Source: G963668185 sp965237445
GTDB taxonomy: Bacteria; Chloroflexota; Dehalococcoidia; Lucifugimonadales; G963668185
Length of the DNA stretch: 64,000 nt
Reading direction: 5' to 3'
Assembly (NCBI GenBank): GCA_965237445.1
Contig: OZ250142.1
Location: 310,001 to 374,000, forward strand
Shown piece by piece: positions 7,915-16,746 of this stretch. The translations under genes and the position numbers were made by a program. Every line of letters begins with the position of its first letter. Positions within the stretch are counted from its first letter, which is position 1. Under the pieces are notes generated by a model, which saw only the letters and a list, made by a program, of their open reading frames with translations, was not told where the DNA came from and did no database searches.

Positions 7915-10803
7915 TCAGAGAGATTCTTCCAGAACCTGGGCTAGATGCTTGGCTTCACGGCCAGTGCCATCGAGTATCTGATCCCTGCAGGAGACGCCGT
8001 CGCTGACTATCACCGTACCCGAAGGAGTTTCCCTGACCGCAGGAAAGAGACGGTCTTCACCTATCCTCATGGACAGATCGTATCTATCCACGGTCATTCC
8101 AAACGAGCCTGCCATGCCGCAGCAGCCGGCATCAATTTCTGTAACACCTTCACCGCTGAGATGTCTGAGCACACTCATTGCGCTCGCGGTACTGGTCAGA
8201 GCCTTCTGGTGACAGTGTCCGAAGTACCGAATATGTTCAGGAGGACTCGCAAAGGGCGAACGCGAGCCGTTAGAAAGTGCCTCCTCCACAAGTTGGTCGA
8301 ATGAGACGGTACTGCTGCGAACGACTTCGGTCTCGTGCCCAGTTCCGACGAGGTCCCGATAATCGTCCGAGATGGCGAGCGTGCAACTGGGTTCCAAGCC
8401 CACAATCCTGGCGCCGGCGGAGGCGAATGGATAGAGAGCCTCGACGTTCTTCAGCGCGTGCGCTTTAGCCTTGTCCAGCATCCCAGCAGAGAGCATCGGC
8501 CTGCCGCAGCAAACCGTGTCCGGGACAACTACCCGGTAACCGAGGCGCTCGAGGACGTTGACGGCGGCCTTTCCGATCTCCGGGTGGTTGTAATCCGTAA
8601 ACGTATCTATGTACAAAGCCGCGGTTCCTAGCTCTCCAACTTCTTGCGGCAACTGCCTCGAGCGGAACCAACGGCGAAACGTCTGTCTAGCAAAGGACGG
8701 CAACTGCCTCCGTCGGTCGATGCCCGTCACGCTTTCCATGAGCCGTCGCAATGGGGCTGAGCGCAAAGCTATGTTGGACAAAGGCGCCAGCCGCGATCCG
8801 ACGCTGTTCATCCTAGCAATGCTGCCGATCATCCGTGCCCTCATGGGCAGTCCGTTGGCCTTGCGGTACAGGTTGAGGAACTCGTACTTCAGCTTGGCCA
8901 TGTCCACGTTCGAAGGGCACTCAGCCTTGCAAGCCTTGCACTCCAAGCAGAGGTCAAGTACATCGTACATTCTGCGGCTGGTCAGAGCGTCAGATGGCAG
9001 CATGCCAGATATGACTGCCCTAAGTGCGTTGGCCCTTCCTCGCGTGGAATGCTCTTCCTCCATGGTGGCCATGTACGACGGGCACATCGCGCCGCTGGAG
9101 AGCTTGCGGCACGCACCCTGCCCATTGCAACGCTCTATTGCGCCAGCGAAGCCGTTTTCGGACCCAAAATCAAGGCCGGTCTCCACCACCAGGGGTCTGT
9201 AGGTCGGCGAGATCCGTAGGTTCTCAGTCATGGGAGGAGGATCAACAATCTTGCCGGGGTTCATCATGCAGTCCGGATCAAAGATCCGCTTGACCTCACG
9301 AAACGCTTCGTAGATTTTGGGGCCAAACATCTTCTCGTTCCAAACGCTGCGCACCAGACCGTCACCGTGCTCAGCGCTCATGGCGCCACCGAACTCAAGA
9401 ACGAGATCGCTGACGGCCGAGGCTATCGAGACCATGCGGTCCACGCCCTCCTGGAGCTTCAAGTCCACTAAAGGCCTGATGTGAAGGCATCCCACGCTCG
9501 CATGGCCGTAGTATCCAGCTTCCGTGTCGTGATCGCGGACGATCTCATCGAAGCGGCGCACATACTCTGGCAGCATTTCCGGCGCAACCGCGGTGTCTTC
9601 CACGAAGGCCAGCGGCTTCGCATCACCGGGGACGTTCATCATCAGACCGAGTCCCGCCTTGCGCACATTCCATACCCGGGCCTGATCGGGCGCTTTCGTC
9701 ATCTTCACCACGGCATACCCCAGCCCGCTCCTGGCAAAACGGCGCTCCAGCCGGTCCATTTGAGCGGTAACCTCAGACTCGGAATCGCCCACGAACTCGA
9801 CGGCGAGCAGGGAGTCCGGCTCGCCTTCCACGAAGTCCATCAGCCGAGAGTACGCCAAGTTTGAGCGCACCGTAGACAGAATCATGCTACCGATATGCTC
9901 CACTGCAGAGGGATCTAACTCCAATGCGGCGACCGTGGCCTCCATGGACTCATGCAAACTGCCGAAATGAACGACCGCAAGTCCGCGAAACTTTGGGATG
10001 GGTACCGTCTTCACAACGGCGCTGGTCACCGTGAGTAGCGTGCCCTCTGAGCCGACCACGAACCGGGCCAAGTCCGGCGGGCCCTGTGCGGTGAGCTCAT
10101 CGAGGTTATAGCCGCCAACGCGGCGCATGATCTTGGGAAACCTAGCTTCTACTTCCTCGCGACAGGACTCGCCAAGTGCGGCCAGCCTGCCAGCTATCTC
10201 CCCTACAACACCGCCCGCTCGAACCGTACTCTTGAACTGGCCTTCCGAAAGGGCGCCGAACCGGGCTGTGGAACCGTCTGGAAGGATGACATCAAGCTCG
10301 CAAACGTTGTCTACGGTCTTGCCCCAGATGATCGAGTGAGCGCCGCAGGAGTTGTTACCGATAGCGCCACCCACCGTGCCACGATTGCTGGTACTGGGAT
10401 CGGGAGTGAACATGCGGCCCGAGCCCCTGATATGACGGTTGAGCTCATCAAGGATGATGCCAGGCTCAACGCGAACCCATCCCTCCTCCGGGCACTCCTC
10501 CAGCACACTTCTCATGTACTTGGAGAAGTCGATCACTACGGCGCGCGCGACGGTCTGCCCGGCGAGGCTGGTACCGCCCCCACGCGGGAGGAGCGAGCCA
10601 TTGTGCCTGCGGACGACGTCCACAGTTGCAGCTACGTCTTCAAACGTGCGTGGGATGACGACGCCGACTGGCTCCATCTCGTACATGCTGGCGTCCGTAC
10701 TGTAGAGAGCTCGGGACATGGAGTCGAACCGAACCTCTGCACTCGTCTCGCGGCGCAACTCCTGCACGAGGTCTTTCGTGTCGACCAAGGCTGAGCGCGT
10801 CAA
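7915..10803 (-). CDS. FAD-linked oxidase fused to Fe-S/CCG domains (YdiJ-like 2-hydroxyacid dehydrogenase)
   Basis: A large flavoprotein that likely oxidises a D-2-hydroxyacid (D-2-hydroxyglutarate or D-lactate type) and passes electrons via Fe-S clusters and CCG (heterodisulfide-reductase-like) domains. Domains in order: FAD_binding_4 with LPRGGGTSLAGQTV, FAD-oxidase C-terminal domain, an Fe-S region with CNGQGACRK and CLECKACKAECPSNV, then two Cys-rich CCG modules (DTVCCGRPM; DAGCCGMAGSFG). Total length about 960 residues fits the YdiJ group. The start is uncertain: an upstream ATG at 10893 would overlap the preceding exchanger by 83 nt, so I prefer TTG at 10803 (GAGTGAG upstream) or TTG 10788. 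Substrate is inferred from family only. Confidence 0.9.
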   Translation of the reverse strand: MTRSALVDTKDLVQELRRETSAEVRFDSMSRALYSTDASMYEMEPVGVVIPRTFEDVAATVDVVRRHNGSLLPRGGGTSLAGQTVARAVVIDFSKYMRSVLEECPEEGWVRVEPGIILDELNRHIRGSGRMFTPDPSTSNRGTVGGAIGNNSCGAHSIIWGKTVDNVCELDVILPDGSTARFGALSEGQFKSTVRAGGVVGEIAGRLAALGESCREEVEARFPKIMRRVGGYNLDELTAQGPPDLARFVVGSEGTLLTVTSAVVKTVPIPKFRGLAVVHFGSLHESMEATVAALELDPSAVEHIGSMILSTVRSNLAYSRLMDFVEGEPDSLLAVEFVGDSESEVTAQMDRLERRFARSGLGYAVVKMTKAPDQARVWNVRKAGLGLMMNVPGDAKPLAFVEDTAVAPEMLPEYVRRFDEIVRDHDTEAGYYGHASVGCLHIRPLVDLKLQEGVDRMVSIASAVSDLVLEFGGAMSAEHGDGLVRSVWNEKMFGPKIYEAFREVKRIFDPDCMMNPGKIVDPPPMTENLRISPTYRPLVVETGLDFGSENGFAGAIERCNGQGACRKLSSGAMCPSYMATMEEEHSTRGRANALRAVISGMLPSDALTSRRMYDVLDLCLECKACKAECPSNVDMAKLKYEFLNLYRKANGLPMRARMIGSIARMNSVGSRLAPLSNIALRSAPLRRLMESVTGIDRRRQLPSFARQTFRRWFRSRQLPQEVGELGTAALYIDTFTDYNHPEIGKAAVNVLERLGYRVVVPDTVCCGRPMLSAGMLDKAKAHALKNVEALYPFASAGARIVGLEPSCTLAISDDYRDLVGTGHETEVVRSSTVSFDQLVEEALSNGSRSPFASPPEHIRYFGHCHQKALTSTASAMSVLRHLSGEGVTEIDAGCCGMAGSFGMTVDRYDLSMRIGEDRLFPAVRETPSGTVIVSDGVSCRDQILDGTGREAKHLAQVLEESL

Positions 10804-10810
10804 CAGATGC

Positions 10811-12028
10811 TCACTCGAGTGGGTCCGCAGATGGGGCGACGGGCGGGCGCACGATGTACGCAACACTGCGCGGCGATACGAGTATGAGCGCAAGTGCTAG
10901 CCCGAAGTTGATGTAGGCGAAAATGTAGCGTTGGGAAGCGTCTGTGAAAAAGAGATGGGATACGAACAGAACCAGGAGAGCCACCCCGGCATGCCACGTG
11001 ACCACCCGCCGAGCGATCAGCATGATGCCGAACATAGACACGGCGGTGAGGAGCAGGAATTCCGCCAATTGCCTGTCGACAAGAGGGAAGCTGAGAGCCT
11101 GTCCAGCCGAAATGCTGAACACGATCACCATGCTCCCTACAAGCAACGTGAGCTGATTTACCTCTGCCGAGACGAGCGTAGAGAGACCGGCGACGGGGTT
11201 GGACCGCAGGCTGAAAAGCACAGCAATGATGATCTCCGGGGCCTCGGAGGCCAGGGGAGCTATCCACTGGATCAGGATGAATTCATCGATTCCTATCTGG
11301 CCGCCAGTGTCAATAAGAGATTCCACGAAGGGTTCGGCGGCTGCCAGTATCACCGCAGCCGCATAGATGCCCATCCCGGCCACGGCGAGCCTGCGACGGG
11401 CGGCCGGCAGAGATCCAATCGCAAGCGCGGGACCTACCAACTCCGGCTCTTCCGTCTCCTGTCGCGAACTGAACCACAAGTAGACCAGATACAGTCCGAT
11501 CAGTCCCAGGCCCAGAATGAAGTGGAGCTGTCTGGTGAAGAAGATTATCAGCGTTAGCAGCGTGGCGACCGTCAGCATTGCGATCTCAAGATTCAGGTAC
11601 CCGCGCAAATCGAGCTTGCCCCTGCGCCGCAGCCAATAAATCAGGATAACCGCAGACCAGCCCAATCCGATGAGGAGACGGTTCGCACCGGTCACGTTGG
11701 CTGCCACGAGCTCCATGTCGTGGGTCACTACGCCCGTCGATGGATCGTAAGACGCGCCGGCCCTCCAAGCGAGCACCGCCTCGATCACGTACTCCGGCAG
11801 CACGGCGATGAGCGCGAGGACGGCTATGGCCAATGCGGCTGAGACGTCAATCTGGGCGACTTCAGCAGCCCATGAGAGCAGGAAGGCGCCGCCCACGACT
11901 CCCAACCCAAGTATCGCGGCAGTAACCAGCGGGTCCAAGTGCAATCCGGCGCCGCGAATCACGAACGCCGGCACGCCCATGGCGGCAAAGCCAAGAATCC
12001 AGGCCGCGTTCCTTCGGCCGTTTGTCAT
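10811..12028 (-). CDS. Sodium/calcium exchanger family membrane protein
   Basis: A polytopic membrane antiporter of about 405 residues with roughly 11 hydrophobic segments. Two internally repeated acidic motifs typical of the CaCA superfamily are visible: AVLPEYVIEAVLAW with the following GANRLLIGLGW, and LASEAPEIIIAVLFS with a later VNQLTLLVGSM. These alpha-repeat segments carry the ion-binding Glu residues. Ion specificity (Na+/Ca2+ or H+/Ca2+) cannot be read from the sequence. It ends just ahead of the FAD/Fe-S gene on the same strand, so they may be co-transcribed. Confidence 0.88.
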   Translation of the reverse strand: MTNGRRNAAWILGFAAMGVPAFVIRGAGLHLDPLVTAAILGLGVVGGAFLLSWAAEVAQIDVSAALAIAVLALIAVLPEYVIEAVLAWRAGASYDPSTGVVTHDMELVAANVTGANRLLIGLGWSAVILIYWLRRRGKLDLRGYLNLEIAMLTVATLLTLIIFFTRQLHFILGLGLIGLYLVYLWFSSRQETEEPELVGPALAIGSLPAARRRLAVAGMGIYAAAVILAAAEPFVESLIDTGGQIGIDEFILIQWIAPLASEAPEIIIAVLFSLRSNPVAGLSTLVSAEVNQLTLLVGSMVIVFSISAGQALSFPLVDRQLAEFLLLTAVSMFGIMLIARRVVTWHAGVALLVLFVSHLFFTDASQRYIFAYINFGLALALILVSPRSVAYIVRPPVAPSADPLE

Positions 12029-12130
12029 AAAGAGGGACTCACATTCCCTCGCCCAGGTTCGTTCGAACCTGCTTGCGAAGGAGCGGATCTGAAGGTGGGG
12101 AGTCCGGGATCATCGGCGCTAGTCCGATGT

Positions 12131-12940
12131 CTACGATGCAATCCTTACGATTTCGTAGTCCACTTTGCCCCTAGGAGTCTGTACCTGAACTTTCTGTCCG
12201 GCGCGCGCTCCCACGAGGGCTTGGCCGACTGGAGACACATCCGAGATCTTGCCCTCCAGGGGGCTAGCCTCGTTTGCCCTGACAACCACGTATGTATTAT
12301 CGCTGTTTTTGGCGGGGTCCCGAATAACGACCTTGGAGCCGAGCACAACGGTCTCAGTCTTTCGGGCGGACGCATCAATGATCACCGCAGCATTGAGCGT
12401 GGTCTCCATGTCCTTGATGCGGCCTTCCAGATACCCCAACTGCTCTCTCGCGGCCTCTAGCGGGGCGTTCTCCCGCACATCCCCGTCTGCCGCGGCGCTG
12501 CTAATCTGCTCTGTGAGGGGAGCACGCTCTGCCTTCAGTTTGCTTAGTTGGGACTCAATCTGCGCATGGCCCTCCGGCGTCAATTCCACAACATTGGAGT
12601 TTCTTGCCCCCTTGGCCGCCGCTGACTGCCTCGACTTGCGAATGCGCACGTGCTGGGCAAGATTGACATCGATAAGGCCCTTCTTCCTGGCGAACGTGAG
12701 GAACTTCCTCACCTCCTGCAGGCGGGCAGCCGACTGAAGGCTGGTACCCATTCCGTTGTGCCGCTCCACGAAGTCGCCGATTTGTGAGGCGTTGAGAGCG
12801 GAGATACGTTTGTCACCTCCGCACCAACTGATAAACCTCTGCAGGCCCTGGTGCCTTACCTGAGCATCGGCCTTGGCCCGTGAGCTTCTCATATAGTCGC
12901 CCACGGCCTGCATCAGTGTTGTTGGTTCGGTGGTTGTCAA
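12131..12940 (-). CDS. GreA-type transcription cleavage factor with N-terminal integrase SAM-like domain
   Basis: Starts at TTG 12940 with GGAGGAGAGA just upstream. Residues about 5-105 (LMQAVGDYMRS...QRFISWCGGDKRISALNASQIGDFVE...RLQEVRKFLTFARKKGLI) look like the N-terminal SAM-like core-binding domain of tyrosine recombinases, without a catalytic domain. Residues about 115-269 are a GreA: a coiled coil with DGDVRENAPLEAAREQ, which keeps the Asp and Glu of the GreA tip (DLKEN in E. coli), then a C-terminal FKBP-like domain (VVLGSKVVIRD, ISDVSPVGQALVGARAGQKVQV). It should reactivate backtracked RNA polymerase by transcript cleavage. The role of the extra domain, perhaps DNA or nucleoid targeting, is inference. 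Confidence 0.92.
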   Translation of the reverse strand: MTTTEPTTLMQAVGDYMRSSRAKADAQVRHQGLQRFISWCGGDKRISALNASQIGDFVERHNGMGTSLQSAARLQEVRKFLTFARKKGLIDVNLAQHVRIRKSRQSAAAKGARNSNVVELTPEGHAQIESQLSKLKAERAPLTEQISSAAADGDVRENAPLEAAREQLGYLEGRIKDMETTLNAAVIIDASARKTETVVLGSKVVIRDPAKNSDNTYVVVRANEASPLEGKISDVSPVGQALVGARAGQKVQVQTPRGKVDYEIVRIAS

Positions 12941-13038
12941 TCTCTCCTCCAGGGTTGTAGTTCGCAGCGGAACTGCCGGATTTCATGGTATTAAGGCCTG
13001 CCGGGCAAGTCAAATGACTGCATGCGGCGCTCAGCGAG

Positions 13039-14250
13039 TTATGTAGGTTCGTACAACTCGGTGTTCGGATAGTAGTCGCTCCATCCAAACCAAAAGGCAT
13101 TAAGGTACTCGAAGGATGTCAGTGTGCTGCCTTTGAGGGCTCCCTGAATGGCCTTACCGGTGAGCTTGCTCCAAGTGGTCCCCGTCTCAACGTCCGTCAT
13201 TTCGCCTGGGTCCGAGCCTTCCACGAACGAGAGCGCACGGCCCTCGACGCTGCGCTCGAAGACGCCGGCCGCACCGCTGACGCTGTCCATTGCTATGACG
13301 ATCTCCGTGCCCTCGAATGAATCGTTCAGTGCGCCGACGTCTGCAAGGTCGCTGTGCGCATATACCCTCTGGGTAGAGGCGCCCGCGATTCCCACAACCA
13401 GTTCTTTGGCGTGCAGACGATCGTCCGGGTTGGCCCTGCCGAGCACGCCTGCCGAAGGAGACAGATAGTAGTCGGTGTACTGGTCCAATCTTGGCGCCCT
13501 GATGTCAAGGGCCAACGTCTCAGGGTGCTCCTCCTTCCAGGAGCCCCAAGTCGTTAGTTGCGAGGCGACCAACTCCAGCTTCGTTCCTTTGTGCGGACCT
13601 TCGATAGCCTCGCCCAGGAATTGGCTCCACAGCGACTCGGACTGCCGGTCGAACATGATGAGGGCGTTGAGTGCGAGCTTCCCGGACACGCCAAAGGTCA
13701 AGACCTCTCCTCCGATCTCACGAGCATAAACTATACCCGTAAAGCACAGCGGTCACCAGGTGACAGCCACGGGCTTCCCCTCCACGACGTCATTCACTAT
13801 CTCGTGGCTGCTGAGGAACGCTGTAGAGTAGGCCTTGTGCTCCCCGGCGATCGAGACGCCTATCACTAGGTCCGCGTCGTCCATCTGCTGCGAGCCGATT
13901 TCCACGTCTACGAACTTCGGACTATCGATTGAAGGAATGGCGTCTCTGGGCAGCAAGGTAGCGATCATCAAGTCACCCCGCTCTTTGGGTTCGTCTGGCG
14001 TACTGAACTTGGACGCGAACGTTGGTCCTAGCTGCGAACTATCCGCGTCTTCGCGGTCGGAGGCTGAATTGGTCGGTTGTGCAGCAGCCACGGAGGGCGC
14101 TCCACCAGCGTCTGAGGGCGATGTCCTAGATTCTTCCGACTCACCGCAAGCTACAGAAAGGGCGCAGGTGACGGCTACCAACAGAGGCGCAAGCCACGTG
14201 AGACGAGAGCTGGCTGAAAGCGAGGAGTTGACCCCGCACATGGTAGTCAT
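13039..14250 (-). CDS. DUF3179 lipoprotein, candidate selenoprotein (in-frame UGA at 13753-13755)
   Basis: Read as one 403-residue protein with selenocysteine at residue 166. The N-terminus is a lipoprotein signal (lipobox LSVAC), followed by a Ser/Asp-rich linker. The DUF3179 domain starts near IPSIDSPKFVD. The segment before the stop is VEGKPVAVTW. After UGA the same frame continues PLCFTGIVYAREIGGEVLTFGVSGK, then MFDRQSESLWSQ and the rest of the domain to 13039. DUF3179 proteins I know read VTYCPLCNTGIVFDR here, so UGA replaces the first Cys of CPLC. The frame is intact on both sides, and a SECIS-like hairpin follows at 13720-13740. Translation is coupled to the upstream small gene (ATGA overlap). 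Function of DUF3179 is unknown; the U-x2-C pair suggests an extracytoplasmic redox role. A simple nonsense mutation is the alternative. Confidence 0.8.
13720..13740 (-). promoter_or_regulatory. Candidate bacterial SECIS hairpin
   Basis: On the coding strand, 12 nt after the UGA, the arms ACGGGUAUA and UAUGCUCGU pair over 9 bp (two G-U wobbles) and close a GUU loop. The apical loop starts 21 nt after the UGA. This satisfies the published bSECIS criteria as I recall them: loop 16-37 nt from UGA, 3-14 nt loop with G in the first two positions, and an upper stem of at least 4 bp. It would bind SelB to recode UGA as selenocysteine. Confidence 0.75.
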
Positions 14251-14672
14251 GTCAGACCCTCCTTGCTCAAGGTTTCGATTTCCCGTAGTCGAATCTCCAC
14301 GATTCGGAGCTCCGCCTCAGACAGCAAGGCTCTTGCGTCCTTTCGGTACTTTCTCGATACCTTGAGCCGAAACCCGTCCTCTTCATGTCCAGGGATGTCA
14401 ACAACGGAAGCTATGTGCATCGTCCTGATGCGCAGGAGCCAGCTCCCCAGACCCAAGAGTTGGAGCGGGTCTGCCCACATGCGATCCAGGCTAATCTCCT
14501 CAATTGAGCACAAGGGGATACGAACCTCTTTCACTTCAGACCTTAACAGGCCGAGTACACCGTCCTTTACCTGAAACTACAGCACCAGATCGTCGGCAAC
14601 GTTCCTCAGCACACCATGGGCGATTCCAAGCCCACCAAAGACGTTGCCGATTGTGAACGGTACGGATGTCAT
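14247..14672 (-). pseudogene. Small conserved-looking hypothetical protein with in-frame amber codon
   Basis: The ATG at 14672 has a strong Shine-Dalgarno (GAGGAAG) 7 nt upstream. It reads MTSVPFTIGNVFGGLG... to an in-frame TAG at 14577-14579. The same frame then continues without another stop for 110 residues (FQVKDGVLGLLRSEVKEVRIPL...) to 14247, where its stop overlaps the start of the DUF3179 gene (ATGA). The continuous beta-strand-rich pattern looks like a PH-like or lipid-binding-like fold, but I do not recognise the family. An internal GTG at 14534 could give a 95-residue product. Either a point mutation created the TAG, or a sequence error did. Co-expression with the DUF3179 gene is inferred. 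Confidence 0.55.
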
Positions 14673-14743
14673 TAAATCGCTTCCTCGCAATCAGAGCGAT
14701 GACGGAGGCAATGGCCCAATAGGAACAGCGATGCTACGGAACG

Positions 14744-16585
14744 TTAGCGCAGCGAGCGGAGATCTTCTGCGAAGGTGTCCGCCCATTGTGTCGCGATGTC
14801 TCGCGTCCCCGCTTCTGCCTCCGACAAGGCGGTCAACAACTCGTCTCGAGGTGCATTGCGCTCCAACGCCTGGACAAGAGGGTGGAGGCCGAGCCAGACG
14901 GGAGAAAGCCTCGACAGAACGGGGCTATCGGCCTGAGTGCGCGCGGCCTCAGCTGTAGTGAGTTCGCCGTAGTCGCGGTACCAGGCTGCGGTAGGAATAC
15001 CCTCCACGAGCCGTGCTGCTTCCGCCGGGGCGCCGCCGTCTTCCAGCAGACGCCGGGCCTCCCCGAGCCTGTCCAGCGCCGCCGAAGCAATACCAAATTT
15101 GGGGTGCACGTCCCAGAACTGGCAGCCGTATAAGTTCCTGTTCACGGTCCTAATCAGTCCCAGCGACCTGCTGAGCCTGTCGCCCCGGCTGCCCGCGTCG
15201 TTGATGCCGTCAGCGATGTCTCTGAGACGTTCGGTGATTTCTTCCTGCTGCTCAGTGCAGGAGAGGCCCCGAACGGCGGAGTCGACGAGATGGTCAGCGG
15301 AGAATGGCGGCAATCCGCCATTGGCAAACCGCCACGCCAAAAGCAGCCATGCACGGGCGCTGGTCTCCAGGGCTTCAGGAAACACATGGGCCAAGTCATC
15401 CCGAGTAGTGTGGTAGATCGACATGTATGGAGACAGCGCCTGGTCTTCTTCGGAGTCCGGGGCCCTGTGTTGCGACAGTTGGGCGGCCGGGACTCCGAGG
15501 GTGTGGAAGCAGAGGTGATCGCTTGAGGACCATCCGCCGGAAACCTCGGACAGTCTGATGGGATCCAAAAGGTCGACTATCACCTCCTGTACCGCCGGTA
15601 TCAATTCCGGAGACGCGTCAATTGACGTGCCCTTCGTGTAGCCGGTCAGCTCGCCATTCAGAATGCAGATCGGCTTTTCGCCCGGGTCCACGCCGGACAG
15701 CATTCTTTCATGGGCCACGCTGTACGCGGTTGAGCCCTGATCCCAGTAGAGCGCGTCCTTGTCGATGGCTACGCCGGACTCCTCTGAGCCGAAGCTTATG
15801 AACCTTACCGTTCGCTCCGGCCTGTCCTGGCTGAAGACCCTGGCCATCTCGAGAAGCAAGGCTACGCTGGTGAGGTTGTCGTTGGCGCCATCAAAGAAGG
15901 TGTCGTGATGCGCCGTCAGATACACGAACTCCCTGGGATAGCGCCAGCCAGTGAGCTCACCGACAACGTTGTACGACGTGCTCTCGAAACCGTGCTGGTC
16001 CGTCTCGTACCGGATGCGGACCTCGCCGTGTTCGTCCAGGAGGCGGCGCAACTCCCGGGCAGAGTCGTTACTGACCGAGAGCGCGGGTATATCGGTGTTC
16101 ACGCCATAAACGCTGATGAGATCGTCGTCTCTGGTCGGAAAGTGGTATATGACGCATGCGGCCCCGTGCGCCCTGGCTTCCAGGGCCGAAACTGCGAGGC
16201 CTTCAGTATCTGAAACGAGGACGGCCTTGCCTGACACGTCGCCGAGGCGCTGGTAGTCAGCACGGGTCCCCCGACCGGCGTCGAGGAGCAGAACCTCGCC
16301 GCTGCCCGCAGCGCCGCAGGGGTTGACCTCGCAGGTAACCTGCGTCCGCACGGGGTCCAGCACTTCCAACTCGCCTTTTCCGCGAACGTAGGACGTCACA
16401 GGGAAACCCTCGAGCTCGCAGGAGTCAATGATCATATGAAGCTTGTCGCGGATGAGGCGGGCGACCTGTTGCTCGGCCTCGCTGCCCGACATTTTTTCGC
16501 CGCCCTCGATGAGGACGGCAACGTCGTCGAGTGTGCGACTGGAGTCGATCAGGGACAAAACCCGCTTTTCGTCGCCGCTCAACAT
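14744..16585 (-). CDS. M28-family metallopeptidase with PA domain
   Basis: About 613 residues. I chose ATG 16585 (MLSGDEKRV) because AAGGAG lies 7 nt upstream; longer starts add a Gly/Arg-rich segment. A PA-type domain (about residues 90-190: GKAVLVSDTEGLAVSALEARAHGAACVIYH) precedes the M28 zinc peptidase domain. Metal ligands are visible in LTAHHDTFFDGANDN and FGSEESG, with a later SSSDHLCFHTLGVPAAQL. The C-terminal 170 residues form a helical region. No signal peptide is seen, so it is probably cytoplasmic. It would act as an aminopeptidase; substrate is unknown. Confidence 0.9.
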   Translation of the reverse strand: MLSGDEKRVLSLIDSSRTLDDVAVLIEGGEKMSGSEAEQQVARLIRDKLHMIIDSCELEGFPVTSYVRGKGELEVLDPVRTQVTCEVNPCGAAGSGEVLLLDAGRGTRADYQRLGDVSGKAVLVSDTEGLAVSALEARAHGAACVIYHFPTRDDDLISVYGVNTDIPALSVSNDSARELRRLLDEHGEVRIRYETDQHGFESTSYNVVGELTGWRYPREFVYLTAHHDTFFDGANDNLTSVALLLEMARVFSQDRPERTVRFISFGSEESGVAIDKDALYWDQGSTAYSVAHERMLSGVDPGEKPICILNGELTGYTKGTSIDASPELIPAVQEVIVDLLDPIRLSEVSGGWSSSDHLCFHTLGVPAAQLSQHRAPDSEEDQALSPYMSIYHTTRDDLAHVFPEALETSARAWLLLAWRFANGGLPPFSADHLVDSAVRGLSCTEQQEEITERLRDIADGINDAGSRGDRLSRSLGLIRTVNRNLYGCQFWDVHPKFGIASAALDRLGEARRLLEDGGAPAEAARLVEGIPTAAWYRDYGELTTAEAARTQADSPVLSRLSPVWLGLHPLVQALERNAPRDELLTALSEAEAGTRDIATQWADTFAEDLRSLR

Positions 16586-16746
16586 ACTGACGCTCCTTGG
16601 GCACCTTTGCAGCCCGCCACCCTCACCAACGGGATCGACCCTTCTCCTAGATGTTATCGCATTGCGGCCTGCCCGCTCCACCTAAGCTATGTCCGGCGAA
16701 TGCACGATAGCTTGTCAGAGGGAGAAGGCGCGCGTACCCTGAGATT

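Noticed and set aside
12050..12130. Possible tRNA because of a GTTCGAACC stretch
   Set aside because: No cloverleaf or anticodon arm can be built around it.
14577..14579. TAG as a pyrrolysine codon
   Set aside because: No Pyl machinery or PYLIS-like context is seen; a mutation or error is simpler.
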